Counted from the stretch's first letter, positions 36,472 to 46,167 are shown. The stretch: 64,000 nucleotides of DNA from Alysiella crassa DSM 2578 (GCF_000745955.1 NZ_JQKH01000003.1:62001-126000); one strand, 5' to 3'. The notes: generated from the letters alone by a model not told the origin. Program-made: numbers and translations.

Positions 36472-36997
36472 GCTTGTTTCCTTTGTGCAAAATGTGTGGA
36501 AATGGATTATTGAGATTTTCAGGCTGCCTTTCAGTACACGACAATTTTTGGGATTTACGCTAATCTGTCCCCTCCCCCGTCTCCAACGGGGCAGGTCTAG
36601 GGCTAGGGTGGGGGTAAATTTGTGGAAATAAATCAATATTTTTGTAAATCAACGAGCCACCCCCACCCTAACCCTCCCCCGCAAGCGGGAGAGGGGACAG
36701 GTTTCAGGCAATCCAAAGATTTTTGTCGTGTACTAAAAGGCTGCCTGAAAAATAATCGTCAAAACTAAAATATAGCCTAAACTGTGAATGGTTTTCAAGC
36801 GGTTTATTTCACGCGATTACATTTTTCAGGCAGCCTGAAAAAATTTTAAACAATTGGAAATGGATTAAATTGATTTATTTGTATAATTTTGTCATCAGAT
36901 AATGTGATGAATAATATTAAAAATATTGTGGGGCGGTTTTCAGGCTGCCTGAAAGAAGGGCGAATCGCCAAATTCGCCCGCCATCTTATTCCAAAAA
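36472..36997. other. Long intergenic region holding a composite palindromic element
   Basis: Contains element copy E (36516-36752), a DUS at about 36828, another at 36940, and a hairpin GGGCGAAT/ATTCGCCC (36958-36979) just past the lpxL stop, a probable weak terminator. The area 36770-36930 is AT-rich; no gene is seen. Confidence 0.65.
36516..36752. repeat. Modular palindromic element, copy E with a pyrimidine-rich core
   Basis: Same outer arms as copy A (AGTACACGACAA ... TTGTCGTGTACT, with DUS on both sides), but the inner core is different: a CCCCCACCCTAACCCTC palindrome with CCCGCAAGCGGG. It is an example of core replacement between conserved arms. Confidence 0.75.
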
Positions 36998-37870
36998 TTA
37001 AATATAAAAACTTTTTTCCCCATCGGGGCGCGTTTTAAAGCGTTTGTGTAGCCAATAATATTGTTCGGGCTGCTCGCGCACGCGCTCGGCGATAAAATCG
37101 TTCATGCGCTGGGTATCGGCGATGGGGTCATCGCTGGGGAAATGTTCCCATTCGGGATAAAAACGCAAATTCACCAAACCATCAGGCAAACGAGTGGGAA
37201 TAAGTGGGATAACTTTCGCCCCCGTCATTTTTGCAATGCGGCTCAAACCCGTGATGGTCGCCGTTTGGATACCGAAAAAGTCCACAAAAACCGATTCTTT
37301 CGCGCCAAAATCTTGGTCGGGCAAATAGAGAAAAGGCGCGTTTTCGCTTTTGATTTTTTTGATGATGGCGCGTAAACCTTCCGTGCGCCCCACCAAAAAC
37401 ACATTATTGTAGCGATGGCGACCGCGCAAAATTTGTTCATCTAAATCTTTGTTTTTTTGATGAGAATACACGCTAATTAAGGGGGTGTCTTGATTGAGCG
37501 CGTACACCGCCGCTTCAAATGCGGTGAAATGCGGATACAGCAAAATCACTTTGTCGCCACGCGCAAGTGCTTCATCTAAAAAGTGTTTGTCTTGATAAGA
37601 CACCATATTCTTCAATTCGTGGGCGGGCGCGTACCAATATTTGCCGTATTCCAAAATCAGCATAGCCATGTGTTGAAAATGTTTTTGTAACAATTGTTTA
37701 CGCTGCGCTTCCGTCCAATTGGGGAAACATTTTTGCAAATTGATTTCCCCCACACGGCGGCGCGGCGCAACGGCATAATACGCCAGCCAGCCCAATATTT
37801 TTGCCAAATCATGTAGCCAGTTGAGCGGTAAACGCGCCAGTAGTCGCAGTAAAAAAAATTGAATTTTCAT
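36998..37870 (-). CDS. Lipid A late acyltransferase (LpxL/HtrB type)
   Basis: Inner-membrane acyltransferase adding a secondary acyl chain to lipid A. 290 residues from ATG 37870 (MKIQFFLLRLLARLPL); an in-frame TTG at 37894 is possible and neither has a good Shine-Dalgarno. An N-terminal membrane anchor precedes the catalytic HX4E motif HFTAFE, with YLPDQDFGAKESVFVDFFG and a C-terminal WLHKRFKTRP typical of LpxL/LpxM. Length agrees. Chain specificity is not readable. Confidence 0.9.
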   Translation of the reverse strand: MKIQFFLLRLLARLPLNWLHDLAKILGWLAYYAVAPRRRVGEINLQKCFPNWTEAQRKQLLQKHFQHMAMLILEYGKYWYAPAHELKNMVSYQDKHFLDEALARGDKVILLYPHFTAFEAAVYALNQDTPLISVYSHQKNKDLDEQILRGRHRYNNVFLVGRTEGLRAIIKKIKSENAPFLYLPDQDFGAKESVFVDFFGIQTATITGLSRIAKMTGAKVIPLIPTRLPDGLVNLRFYPEWEHFPSDDPIADTQRMNDFIAERVREQPEQYYWLHKRFKTRPDGEKSFYI

Positions 37871-38312
37871 GTAGATAGGGTTTTTCGTGTTCAATCAATA
37901 GGGGCATTATACTAGAAATTGCTTTTCAGGCTGCCTTTGTCCTAAAGGGGCAATGTTGTTGTCAAACCACACCAACGATTCGTCCCATTTTCTCAAAATT
38001 CTGTATTTTAGGCAGCCTGAAAACAAAAAAACTTAACCAATTACCTAACTTGTTATACAATCACAGGCTTTTACACAAACTAACAATTGAGCTTTTCAGG
38101 CAGCCTTTCACTACCCTACAAAAATAAAACATTGCCCACAATCGTTGAGATGCCACCTCTACTCCCTCTCCTTTGGGATGGGGAGAGGGAAAAGTCGTTG
38201 AGTATCGCCAGTTTTCCCCTCTCCCTAACCCTCTCCCAAAGGAGAGGGAACAGGTGGGTGGCAAGCAAAAATTTGTAGGGTAATGAAAGGCAGCCTGAAA
38301 AACAGAACGATT
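37871..38312. other. Divergent intergenic region between the acyltransferase gene and lnt
   Basis: No gene is seen. It holds DUS copies at about 37926 and 38012, a possible -10 (TTATACAAT) near 38052, and element copy G (38093-38300), which ends just before the lnt ATG. Confidence 0.6.
38093..38300. repeat. Modular palindromic element, copy G with the second arm type
   Basis: DUS ends enclose CACTACCCTACAAAAATA and its inverse TTTGTAGGGTAATG, not the ACACGACAA arms. The core is a CTCCCTCTCCTTTGGG / CCAAAGGAGAGGG palindrome. It is adjacent to the lnt start. Confidence 0.75.
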
Positions 38313-40565
38313 ATGGCTCTATCACTCCAACATATTCTCCGCAAACCGTTTCGCCACTTTTTTGTGCTGACCCTTTTGGCATTGGCAACGCGTTACGCAT
38401 TTGCGCCGTACTACCAATTTTGGTTAATGCCGCTTATTTTCGCGGGTTTGGTTACGCTCACGGAATTGCGCCCCCATTGTCGTGTTTTAACGGCGTTTTG
38501 GTTTGGGCTGGTGGCATACACCACGCAATTTTGGTGGATACACACCGCGCTACACGATGTTTCGGGGCTGCCGAATGTGTATGCCATTCCGCTCACGTTT
38601 TTGTTGCCGATTTTTTTGGCGACTTTTCCCGCCATTGCGTTTTGGTTGGACGAAAAACACCATCTGCCGCGCCCATGGGCGATTGGCGTGATGTTGCCCC
38701 TGTTGTGGACGATTACCGAATTTGCGCGTGAACGCGTGTTTACAGGTTTTGGTTGGGGGGCATTGGGCTACAGTCAAATTACCAATGGATACAGCCCCTT
38801 GAGTGCGTTTGCGCCGATTGGTGGCATTCATTTGGTTACGCTGGCAACGGCGGCGGTGGGTTGTTGGTTGGTGTTGATTTTGCGTAATCGTTCGTGGTGG
38901 CAACGTGGTATTTTTGCAACATTGATGGCTATTTTGCTGTTTCAAGCGCATGATTTAAGCAAATTAGAATACACCTACCGCCAGCCCAAACCGATTAGTG
39001 TGGCATTGTTGCAGGGCAATATTCCGCAAAATTTGAAATTTGATGATGCACAATTGGTGCCAACTTATCAAACGTATTTTAATCAAGTTGCCAAAACCAA
39101 AGCGGAAATTGTGGTGCTGCCTGAAACCGCGTTTCCCCAATTTTTACAACATATTGACAAAAAATTAATAGAACGTTTTGCCGAGCAAGCAAAACAAAAC
39201 GGCAGTGCACTTGCTGTAGGCTTACCTGCCTTTACGGAAGATGGTAAAGGGCAATTAAATGCCATGATAAATTTGGCAAATTTTAATCCCACGCAGCCTG
39301 AAAAAATGCAGGTGTATGCGAAAAACCATTTGGTGCCATTTGGCGAATTTAAACCGATTCCGCGTTTAACCGAGCCACTTTATCGTTATATGAATATGCC
39401 ACTTTCTGATTTTCAGCGCGGTGGCATTGGGCAAGAACCTTTTGATATGGCGGGCGAAAAAGTCGCGTTTAATATTTGTTACGAAGATGGTTTTGGTGAT
39501 GAATTAATTGCTTCAGCGAAAAAATCCACCTTGTTAGCCAATGCCAGCAATATGGCGTGGTATGGTCAATCCAATGCGATGTGGCAACAATTACAACAAT
39601 CACAAGCACGAGCTTTGGAGTTGGGGCGGTACATGATTCGTGCCACCAATAATGGCGCAACGTCCATTATTGACCCAAAAGGAAAAGTGGTTGCTACTGC
39701 GCCAATTAATGTAGCAACCGTGTTGGAAGGCACGGCGTATGGTATGGTGGGGCAAACGCCGTATATGCGTTTGGGCAGTTCATGGTATTTGTTTTACACG
39801 ATGATGGGCGTGGTGGGTGTGTTGATGTTCTACCGTCCGCGCCGTGAGCAAGCTGTTGAAGCGGTTGCGCCGACTGTTTCCACCAATAATGGTAATGGGC
39901 AGCCTGAAACAACACCAGCCGCCGCAACGGAAAGTGTAAAACCTGTTAAACCGAAAAAAGAAAAATCGGCAAAACCCAAGCAGCCTGAAACAGTCAAACC
40001 AGTTGAGCCGCAAACGGTGGAAAATCAATTGATTCAATCCATGATTGAACCGAATCAGTCTATGGAAAATCAGTTGATTCAAGCCAAAGCAAATGCGCCA
40101 CAAACGGCAGATAATCAGTTGGCGAAACCTGTCAGCGTGGGGGCAACAGCTAGCGTGCGTGTGGACGAAGATGATGAATTGCCTGTGAATAAATTACCGC
40201 CTAAACCTTTGAAATCCACTTACAAATCAACGGATAATGTGAGTCGGGTGGAAAGCACATCGCCCAATTTATTCCGCGATAAAGCGAAAAGCAGCGTGAT
40301 TATCAACCCTGACCAAGCCTTACGCGCCCAAGCACAACAGGCGAAACCGCAAATTAATCTGCAATCATCAGAATTTTTGTCGGATTATCCGCCGATTGTG
40401 GTGGCAGCGCGTGAAGCGGAGCGGACGGCCTCTGCACGACAAACGTATGATGGCGTATCGCCATCTGATTACAACGACCGTTTGTTTGGCAGTGTCAGGC
40501 AATCTGAACAGGATAAGCGTCAGGGTTTCAAACCGAAGCGTAAGAAAAATAAGAGACGTAAGTAA
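38313..40565 (+). CDS. lnt: Apolipoprotein N-acyltransferase with a long C-terminal extension
   Basis: Lnt adds the third acyl chain to lipoproteins at the inner membrane. Start ATG 38313 (MALSLQHILRK); an earlier ATG reads a DUS and is rejected. Residues 1-510 are a normal Lnt: about six to seven TM helices then a nitrilase domain with Glu271 (LPETAFPQ), Lys337 (YAKNHLVPFGEF) and Cys389 (FNICYEDGF), and a last TM near 490-507. Unusually, about 240 further residues follow, to 750 in total. They are Pro/Lys/Gln-rich, probably disordered and cytoplasmic, with three ENQLIQ-like repeats (VENQLIQ, MENQLIQ, ADNQLAK) and a basic end (KPKRKKNKRRK). Parts of this tail overlap DUS-derived QPET codons. 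Confidence 0.93.
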   Translation: MALSLQHILRKPFRHFFVLTLLALATRYAFAPYYQFWLMPLIFAGLVTLTELRPHCRVLTAFWFGLVAYTTQFWWIHTALHDVSGLPNVYAIPLTFLLPIFLATFPAIAFWLDEKHHLPRPWAIGVMLPLLWTITEFARERVFTGFGWGALGYSQITNGYSPLSAFAPIGGIHLVTLATAAVGCWLVLILRNRSWWQRGIFATLMAILLFQAHDLSKLEYTYRQPKPISVALLQGNIPQNLKFDDAQLVPTYQTYFNQVAKTKAEIVVLPETAFPQFLQHIDKKLIERFAEQAKQNGSALAVGLPAFTEDGKGQLNAMINLANFNPTQPEKMQVYAKNHLVPFGEFKPIPRLTEPLYRYMNMPLSDFQRGGIGQEPFDMAGEKVAFNICYEDGFGDELIASAKKSTLLANASNMAWYGQSNAMWQQLQQSQARALELGRYMIRATNNGATSIIDPKGKVVATAPINVATVLEGTAYGMVGQTPYMRLGSSWYLFYTMMGVVGVLMFYRPRREQAVEAVAPTVSTNNGNGQPETTPAAATESVKPVKPKKEKSAKPKQPETVKPVEPQTVENQLIQSMIEPNQSMENQLIQAKANAPQTADNQLAKPVSVGATASVRVDEDDELPVNKLPPKPLKSTYKSTDNVSRVESTSPNLFRDKAKSSVIINPDQALRAQAQQAKPQINLQSSEFLSDYPPIVVAAREAERTASARQTYDGVSPSDYNDRLFGSVRQSEQDKRQGFKPKRKKNKRRK

Positions 40566-40582
40566 AATTCATTAATCCCATT

Positions 40583-40620
40583 AAAAAACCGTTTCAGGCT
40601 GCCTGAAACGGTTTTTTTTT
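40583..40620. terminator. Terminator built on a single DUS palindrome
   Basis: AACCGTTTCAGG and its inverse around CTG, flanked by A6 and T9 runs: one DUS is the hairpin tip. It serves lnt and, on the other strand, the DUF3108 gene. Confidence 0.9.
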
Positions 40621-40635
40621 GTGGTGATTGAATGT

Positions 40636-41310
40636 TTATGGCTTCACGGGTTTGCCATCAATGGTTACAGATTTGAGTGTGAGATGATAATTGCGGTCGC
40701 CGTCATTGTATTTGATGATGGCTGGCACATTGTGCAAGGCTGGGGCGAAAGCGTAGGTAACTTCGCCATTGTCATTGTGGACTTTGTATTGGTTGATGGT
40801 GGTGGTGCCGCCGCCCACTTTGCTTTGCAGGCTGCCTGCGGGGGTAATGCCGTTGGCACGGTTAAGCGTTTTGCCGTTGGTGATGCTCAAATTGCTGGGC
40901 AATTGTCCATTGTTAAACGCTAAATGCCACGACAGGGTAAACAAATCCATCACGCTGCCCGAAACAGCTTGGCTATTGGGGTTACCATCGGCGCGACCAT
41001 AAGTTACGCGACCATTATTGAATTTGGCAGACGCGTATAATTTGCCGTTGCGCGTGTCGCGGTAATAGCTGGGTTTTAATTGCGTGCCAACCACTTTGCC
41101 GCCGCTTTGGAAACTGATTTTGTACATGGGTACATTGATGTTGGCGGTTACGGTGTAATTATCGCCTGTGCGTTTGAATGTCATGGTGGCGGGAATGCCC
41201 AAGCTGCCACTGTATTTCAACGTGGCGGATTGTGGCATTTCGGCGGCGTGAACGCTGCCCATTGCAGCGAATAGGGCGGTGGCGAGTAGGGCGTGTTTTA
41301 GGGTAAACAT
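40636..41310 (-). CDS. DUF3108 domain exported protein
   Basis: 224 residues with a classical signal peptide (MFTLKHALLATALFAAMGSVHA). The mature part (ATLKYSGSLGIPATMTFKRTGDNYTVTANINVPMYKISFQSGG) looks like a beta-rich DUF3108 domain, with SYYRDTRNGKLYASAKF and LFTLSWHLAFNNGQLPSNLSITNGK. AAAGGA precedes the ATG. Periplasmic or outer-membrane associated; function unknown. Confidence 0.8.
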   Translation of the reverse strand: MFTLKHALLATALFAAMGSVHAAEMPQSATLKYSGSLGIPATMTFKRTGDNYTVTANINVPMYKISFQSGGKVVGTQLKPSYYRDTRNGKLYASAKFNNGRVTYGRADGNPNSQAVSGSVMDLFTLSWHLAFNNGQLPSNLSITNGKTLNRANGITPAGSLQSKVGGGTTTINQYKVHNDNGEVTYAFAPALHNVPAIIKYNDGDRNYHLTLKSVTIDGKPVKP

Positions 41311-41476
41311 AAATATCCTTTGAATGAATGGAAATAAAATGGTGTTGAAAAGTGAAATATAACATGATGATGTGTTAAATCTGTGAATGAATATGTAAAT
41401 TTGATGGCGGAGATGATTTTCAGGCAGCCTGAAAACCGCGTAAAATAACTCTGTTCAACAATGGAGTCTTAATTTC

Positions 41477-42565
41477 ATGCACATTTCCCCCATTTCCGAA
41501 ATTCTCGCCGACATCAAAGCAGGCAAAATGGTCATCATCACCGATGCCGAAGACCGTGAAAACGAAGGCGATATTGTCATGGCGGCACAATTTGTTACGC
41601 CAGAAGCGATTAATTTTATGATTAAACACGCGCGTGGGCTGGTGTGTTTGCCGATGGAAAACAAGTTAATTGACAAACTCGGCTTGCCCATGATGACACA
41701 GAAAAACGGCGCACAATATGGCACCAATTTCACCGTGTCCATTGAAGCCGCGCAAGGAATTAGCACAGGCATTTCCGCCGCCGACCGCGCCCACACGATT
41801 CAAACAGCTGTGTCGCCCAATGTGCAACCCGAAGACATTGTGCAACCAGGGCATATTTTCCCACTTCGGGCGCAAAAAGGCGGCGTGTTGGTTCGCGCTG
41901 GACACACCGAAGCGGCGGTGGATTTGGCGCAAATGGCAGGTTTATCGGGTGCGGGCGTGATTTGCGAAATTTTAAACGATGATGGCACGATGGCGCGTAT
42001 GCCCGAATTAATGAAATTTGCCGAACAGCACAATTTGAAAATTGGCACCATCGCCGATTTGATTGAATACCGCAGTCGTACCGAAAGCCTGTTAGAAGAA
42101 ATGGGCGATACCACCATTCACACCCCTTGGGGCGATTTCCAGCAGCATGTTTATGTGGACAAATTAAATGGCGACACCCATTTGGCACTCGTGAAAGGGC
42201 AGCCTGAAACCGCCACCGAAACGCTGGTACGCGTACACGAGCCGTTTAGCGCGATGGATTTTATTCAATTTGACCCGAATCATTCATGGAATTTGCCCGC
42301 CGCGCTCACCCGCATTCAGGCTGCTGAAGCAGGCGTGATTATCCTGTTGCACCGCATGGAAGACGGCAGCGCATTGCTGGAACGCACCATGCCAAAAAAC
42401 CATTTCCAAATCAAAAAATGGGACAGAAAAACCTATGGCATTGGCGCACAAATTTTGGCAGGTTTAAAAGTCAGCAAAATGCGCGTCTTAGGCAAACCGT
42501 CTGCGATGAATGGTTTGACGGGTTTTGGTTTAGAAATTGTCGGTTTTGAAGAACAGGCAGCCTGA
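41477..42565 (+). CDS. ribBA: 3,4-dihydroxy-2-butanone-4-phosphate synthase with degenerate GTP cyclohydrolase II-like domain
   Basis: Riboflavin biosynthesis. The N-terminal 200 residues are RibB: DAEDRENEGDIVMAAQFVTPEAINFM, HARGLVCLPM, the loop GISAADRAHT, and RAGHTEAAVDL with GVICEI. The C-terminal about 150 residues have the RibA-like fold pattern but no zinc-binding cysteines (the GEC...C.C ligands of RibA) and only FDPNHSWNLPAALTRIQAAEAG. This half is therefore likely inactive as a cyclohydrolase. A TGGAGTC precedes the ATG. A DUS at the gene end encodes QAA and the TGA stop, then the MORN gene starts 2 bases later. No FMN riboswitch is seen upstream. Confidence 0.92.
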   Translation: MHISPISEILADIKAGKMVIITDAEDRENEGDIVMAAQFVTPEAINFMIKHARGLVCLPMENKLIDKLGLPMMTQKNGAQYGTNFTVSIEAAQGISTGISAADRAHTIQTAVSPNVQPEDIVQPGHIFPLRAQKGGVLVRAGHTEAAVDLAQMAGLSGAGVICEILNDDGTMARMPELMKFAEQHNLKIGTIADLIEYRSRTESLLEEMGDTTIHTPWGDFQQHVYVDKLNGDTHLALVKGQPETATETLVRVHEPFSAMDFIQFDPNHSWNLPAALTRIQAAEAGVIILLHRMEDGSALLERTMPKNHFQIKKWDRKTYGIGAQILAGLKVSKMRVLGKPSAMNGLTGFGLEIVGFEEQAA

Positions 42566-42567
42566 AA

Positions 42568-42960
42568 ATGAACAAGATGTTTTTAATCAGCGTATTACTC
42601 GCGCCATTGTTTAGCCACGCCGCCGTGATGAGCCACCATGGTTGCCAATATCAAGGCGATGTTGTGCAACACAAACCGCACGGCAAAGGCGTTTTGACTT
42701 GCGCCGATGGTCGCATTTACACGGGCGAATTTGCCAAAGGGGAATTTCACGGCGCGGGGCAATTTGTGTCGCCCAATACGCCCAATGTGTTTTTAGCCCC
42801 CTTTGGTATGCGTAGTGGCAAAGTAAAAGGTTTTGTTTTAACTGGAAAATTTGCACATGGCACGGCGGTGGGCGAGTTTAAAGTGTATCAAAACGGCAAA
42901 CATTTGTTTAATATGGAATTTGAAAAAGGCATGATTAAACGTGTTGGGGCGGCGAAATAG
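42568..42960 (+). CDS. MORN-repeat exported small protein
   Basis: 130 residues with a signal peptide (MNKMFLISVLLAPLFSHAA). Two to three MORN-type repeats: CQYQGDVVQHKPHGKGVLTC, GRIYTGEFAKGEFHGAGQF, and a degenerate VLTGKFAHGTAVGEFKVYQ. It begins 2 bases after the ribBA stop, with a DUS covering the junction, so it is probably translationally coupled. A small protein of unknown function, possibly surface- or membrane-associated. Confidence 0.78.
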   Translation: MNKMFLISVLLAPLFSHAAVMSHHGCQYQGDVVQHKPHGKGVLTCADGRIYTGEFAKGEFHGAGQFVSPNTPNVFLAPFGMRSGKVKGFVLTGKFAHGTAVGEFKVYQNGKHLFNMEFEKGMIKRVGAAK

Positions 42961-43028
42961 TTTTCAGGCTGCCTGAACCATCATTTCATTACCTTATTTG
43001 AAAATTTATTGATAGAAAGTTATTAAAA

Positions 43029-43595
43029 ATGTCTATTAAATCAGACAAATGGATACGCCGCATGGCTGCCGAACACGGCATGATAGACCCATTTGAACCC
43101 AATCAAGTCAAACAAATTAATGGCGAAAAAATCATTTCCTATGGCACATCAAGCTATGGTTACGATATTCGTTGTGCCCATGAATTTAAAATTTTCACCA
43201 ATATTAACAGCACCATTGTTGATCCAAAAAATTTTGATACGCGCAATTTTGTTACGGTGGAAGATGATTTTTGCATTATTCCGCCCAATTCGTTTGCTTT
43301 GGCGCGCACGGTGGAATATTTTCGTATTCCGCGCAATGTGCTGACGGTGTGTTTGGGTAAATCCACTTATGCGCGTTGTGGGATTATTGTGAATGTAACG
43401 CCGTTTGAGCCTGAATGGGAAGGCTATGTTACGCTGGAATTTTCCAACACCACGCCGCTCCCCGCCAAAATTTACGCGGGCGAAGGCGTGGCGCAAGTCT
43501 TGTTTTTTGAAAGCGATGAAATTTGCGAAACATCCTATAAAGACCGCAACGGTAAATATATGGGGCAAACTGGGGTTACTTTACCGAAAACGTAA
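43029..43595 (+). CDS. dcd: dCTP deaminase
   Basis: Converts dCTP to dUTP for thymidylate synthesis. 188 residues, full length, with the trimeric fold motifs [56 protein letters not shown] (split here only by reading, one continuous conserved core), the catalytic Glu in that segment, and [13 protein letters not shown]. The C-terminal [13 protein letters not shown] completes the family pattern. A strongly conserved single-copy gene; the palindromic element B begins right after its stop. Confidence 0.97.
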   Translation: MSIKSDKWIRRMAAEHGMIDPFEPNQVKQINGEKIISYGTSSYGYDIRCAHEFKIFTNINSTIVDPKNFDTRNFVTVEDDFCIIPPNSFALARTVEYFRIPRNVLTVCLGKSTYARCGIIVNVTPFEPEWEGYVTLEFSNTTPLPAKIYAGEGVAQVLFFESDEICETSYKDRNGKYMGQTGVTLPKT

Positions 43596-43596
43596 G

Positions 43597-43746
43597 TTTC
43601 AGGCTGCCTTTCGGTACACGATAATTTTTTACAAATACCTAAAATGTAGGGTGCGTACCACGCACCAAATCATTCAAATGACTGATTGTCGGTGCGTAAT
43701 ACGCACCCTACATGAGTTTTGTCGTGTACTGTGGGGCAGCCTGAAA
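43597..43746. repeat. Modular palindromic element, standard copy B
   Basis: Same architecture and nearly the same sequence as copy A, immediately after the dcd stop and 66 bases before dapA. Arms read GGTACACGATAA and TTGTCGTGTACTG, core GTAGGGTGCGTACCACGCACC. Confidence 0.85.
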
Positions 43747-43811
43747 AAACTGACAATCCCCACACTTTTCGTTAGAATTGGTTTTTTTATTTTGAGAATA
43801 AAGGTTCTATC

Positions 43812-44687
43812 ATGCTCACAGGTAGCCTAGTAGCACTCATCACGCCCATGCACGCAGACGGTAGCGTGAATTTTGAACAACTCAAGCAACTCGTTGATTG
43901 GCACATCGCCAATGGCACACACGGTCTGGTGGCAATGGGTACAACGGGCGAATCCGCCACTTTATCCGTAGAAGAACACATGGCGGTTGTTGCCGAAACG
44001 GTGAAATTTGCCAATAAACGCGTTCCCGTGATTGCTGGCACAGGCGCGAATAATACGCGTGAAGCCATTGAATTATCGCGTTTGGCGAAAGAAGTCGGCG
44101 CGGATTACACGCTTTCCGTTGTGCCGTATTACAACAAACCATCGCAAGAAGGCATTTTCCAGCATTTTAAAACTATTGCGGAAGCCGTTGATATTCCGAT
44201 GATTATTTACAATGTGCCGGGGCGCACGGTGGTGAATATGAGCAATGAAACCATTTTGCGTTTGGCACATATCAAAAACATCATCGGCGTGAAAGAAGCG
44301 AGCGGCGATGTGGCGCGCGCCTTGTCCTTGTTTAAAGACGCTCCTGCGGATTTTGCCATTTATTCGGGCGATGACCCAACGGGTTTACCGTTTATTTTGT
44401 GCGGCGGACACGGCGTGATTAGCGTGGCGGCGAATGTTGCCCCCAAAGCATTCGCACAAATGTGTGAACACGCGCTCGCTGGCAATATCGCCCAAGCTCG
44501 TGCATTAAACGAACAATTGATTCCGCTTTATGACGTGATGTTCTGCGAACCCAGCCCCGCGCCCGCCAAATTTGCGGCGGCAGAATTGGGCGTATGCGCC
44601 GAACATGTGCGTTTGCCGATTTTGCCGCTCACTGAACAGGGCAAAGAGAAAATTCAGGCTGCCTTAAAAGCGGCGCAATTGGTGTAA
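43812..44687 (+). CDS. dapA: 4-hydroxy-tetrahydrodipicolinate synthase
   Basis: First committed step of diaminopimelate/lysine synthesis. 291 residues, full TIM barrel. Schiff-base Lys161 in [10 protein letters not shown], Tyr133 and Arg138 in [16 protein letters not shown] at 43-48. AAAGG lies upstream of the ATG. It is followed by bamC, an arrangement conserved in many proteobacteria, although here two palindromic repeats fill the 355-base gap. Confidence 0.97.
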   Translation: MLTGSLVALITPMHADGSVNFEQLKQLVDWHIANGTHGLVAMGTTGESATLSVEEHMAVVAETVKFANKRVPVIAGTGANNTREAIELSRLAKEVGADYTLSVVPYYNKPSQEGIFQHFKTIAEAVDIPMIIYNVPGRTVVNMSNETILRLAHIKNIIGVKEASGDVARALSLFKDAPADFAIYSGDDPTGLPFILCGGHGVISVAANVAPKAFAQMCEHALAGNIAQARALNEQLIPLYDVMFCEPSPAPAKFAAAELGVCAEHVRLPILPLTEQGKEKIQAALKAAQLV

Positions 44688-45042
44688 ATACGCTTTCAGG
44701 CTGCCTTTCAGTACACGACAAAACTCATGTAGGGTGCGTATCACGCACCGAATTATCCAGTAATTTGAATGATTTGGTACGTGGTACGCACCCTACTTTT
44801 AAGCGTTTGTAAAAATTATCGTGTACTGTAAGGCTGCCTGAAAATATCACGATAATTGGATAAGCCACACACAAAAATGTAGGGTGCGCCGTGTGCGGCA
44901 AGTCTGTGAAATAATTTAATTTATTTTGATAATTGGTGTGCATGGCGCATCCTACAGGGTGTTTGATTGGTACAGGCAGCCTGAATATTTTGTAACTCAA
45001 ATTGTACGATAACGATTTCATCAACCAACTGGAAAAAACACA
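44688..45042. repeat. Two palindromic elements between dapA and bamC
   Basis: 44694-44843 is standard copy C. About 44878-44960 holds a core-only copy (GTAGGGTGCGCCGTG ... CATGGCGCATCCTAC) without ACACGACAA arms, followed by a DUS at 44974. No gene or clear promoter is visible. Confidence 0.8.
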
Positions 45043-46167
45043 ATGAAAAACAATCTAACCATTCTCGCTTTACTGATTTCTGCAATGAGCATCAGCGCGT
45101 GTTCATCAGATAAATACAACAAATTGGATTATCAATCGGCAAACAATAAAGTGGTGAGCTTGGACGTGCCGCCTGATTTGCGCGACCCACGTCAAGGCGA
45201 ACTGTACACGCTACCTGCAGGCGTGAAGGCTTCGCCAGACGCGCTCAAACCCAATCCCGCCAACGTAACGCGCAGCAGCAAAGTTTTGAATCCCGTGAAA
45301 AACGCACAAATTGAGCGAAGCGGCAATCAACGCTGGCTGCACGTGGAAGGCAAGCAAAACGCGGAAATGTGGTCGCTGATTCGCGCCTTTTGGCAAGAAA
45401 GCGGCTTTACCATTGAAAGCGAAGAGCCACAAGCAGGTTTGATGGAAACCGAATGGGCAGAAAATCGCGCTAAATTGCCCCATCAAGGCGTACGCAAATT
45501 GTTTGATAAAGTCGGCTTGGGCGGCATTTACACCACCAGCGAGCGCGATAAATTTATGGTACGCATGGAATTGAGCAGCAAAGGCGGTTACGATATTTTC
45601 TTCAGCCACAAAGGTTTAGAAGAAGTTTATGACAGCAAAAAACAAGACCGCACGGTGTGGCAACCACGCCCAAATGACCCGAATTTGGAAGCGGCATTTT
45701 TGTCGCGCTTTATGCAGTATTTGGGCGTAGATGAAGCGGTTGCCAATCAACAAGTTGCGCAACAAGCAGATAAGCAAACGGGCTCGCAATTTGCCAAATT
45801 AGATGGCAATCATGTGTTGGTGTATGGCGCGGCGGAGCGCAATGTGAACCGTGTGGGTTCGGCACTTGACCGTGTGGGTTTGACAGTGCAACAGTTTGTG
45901 GCGGAACGTGGTATGTTTGTGGTACGCCCTGCGCCGAGCGAAAGTGAAGTGTTGAAAAAAGCCAATGAGAAAAAAGGTTTATTGGGCAAATGGTTTGGCA
46001 AAGACAAAGCGGAAGATGAGCCTAAAAACACCGCCGCACAAATGTTTGTTGCGCTTGAGCCTGTGAGTGGTGGACAACGTATTCATTTGCTTGACCAATT
46101 TGGTAAACCGTATCAAGGTAAAGACGCAGCAAGTTTATTGAATAAATTGTATTTGGAATTGAAATAA
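45043..46167 (+). CDS. bamC: Outer membrane assembly lipoprotein BamC
   Basis: Component of the BAM complex. 374 residues with lipobox SISAC (Cys20). An N-terminal unstructured BamD-binding stretch contains LDVPPDLRDPRQGELYTLP, characteristic of BamC. Two helix-grip domains follow: one around RWLHVEGKQNAEMWSLIRAFWQESGF and a C-terminal one around DGNHVLVYGAAERNVNRVGSALDRVGLTV. The dapA-bamC order is the E. coli arrangement. Confidence 0.93.
   Translation: MKNNLTILALLISAMSISACSSDKYNKLDYQSANNKVVSLDVPPDLRDPRQGELYTLPAGVKASPDALKPNPANVTRSSKVLNPVKNAQIERSGNQRWLHVEGKQNAEMWSLIRAFWQESGFTIESEEPQAGLMETEWAENRAKLPHQGVRKLFDKVGLGGIYTTSERDKFMVRMELSSKGGYDIFFSHKGLEEVYDSKKQDRTVWQPRPNDPNLEAAFLSRFMQYLGVDEAVANQQVAQQADKQTGSQFAKLDGNHVLVYGAAERNVNRVGSALDRVGLTVQQFVAERGMFVVRPAPSESEVLKKANEKKGLLGKWFGKDKAEDEPKNTAAQMFVALEPVSGGQRIHLLDQFGKPYQGKDAASLLNKLYLELK

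Noticed and set aside
36472-36636. N-terminal extension of the CoA-transferase through the palindromic element
   Set aside because: Sequence is element DNA and not family-like; the ATG at 36471 has a good Shine-Dalgarno.
41311-41476. FMN riboswitch upstream of ribBA
   Set aside because: The leader is short and shows none of the conserved RFN-element sequence blocks.
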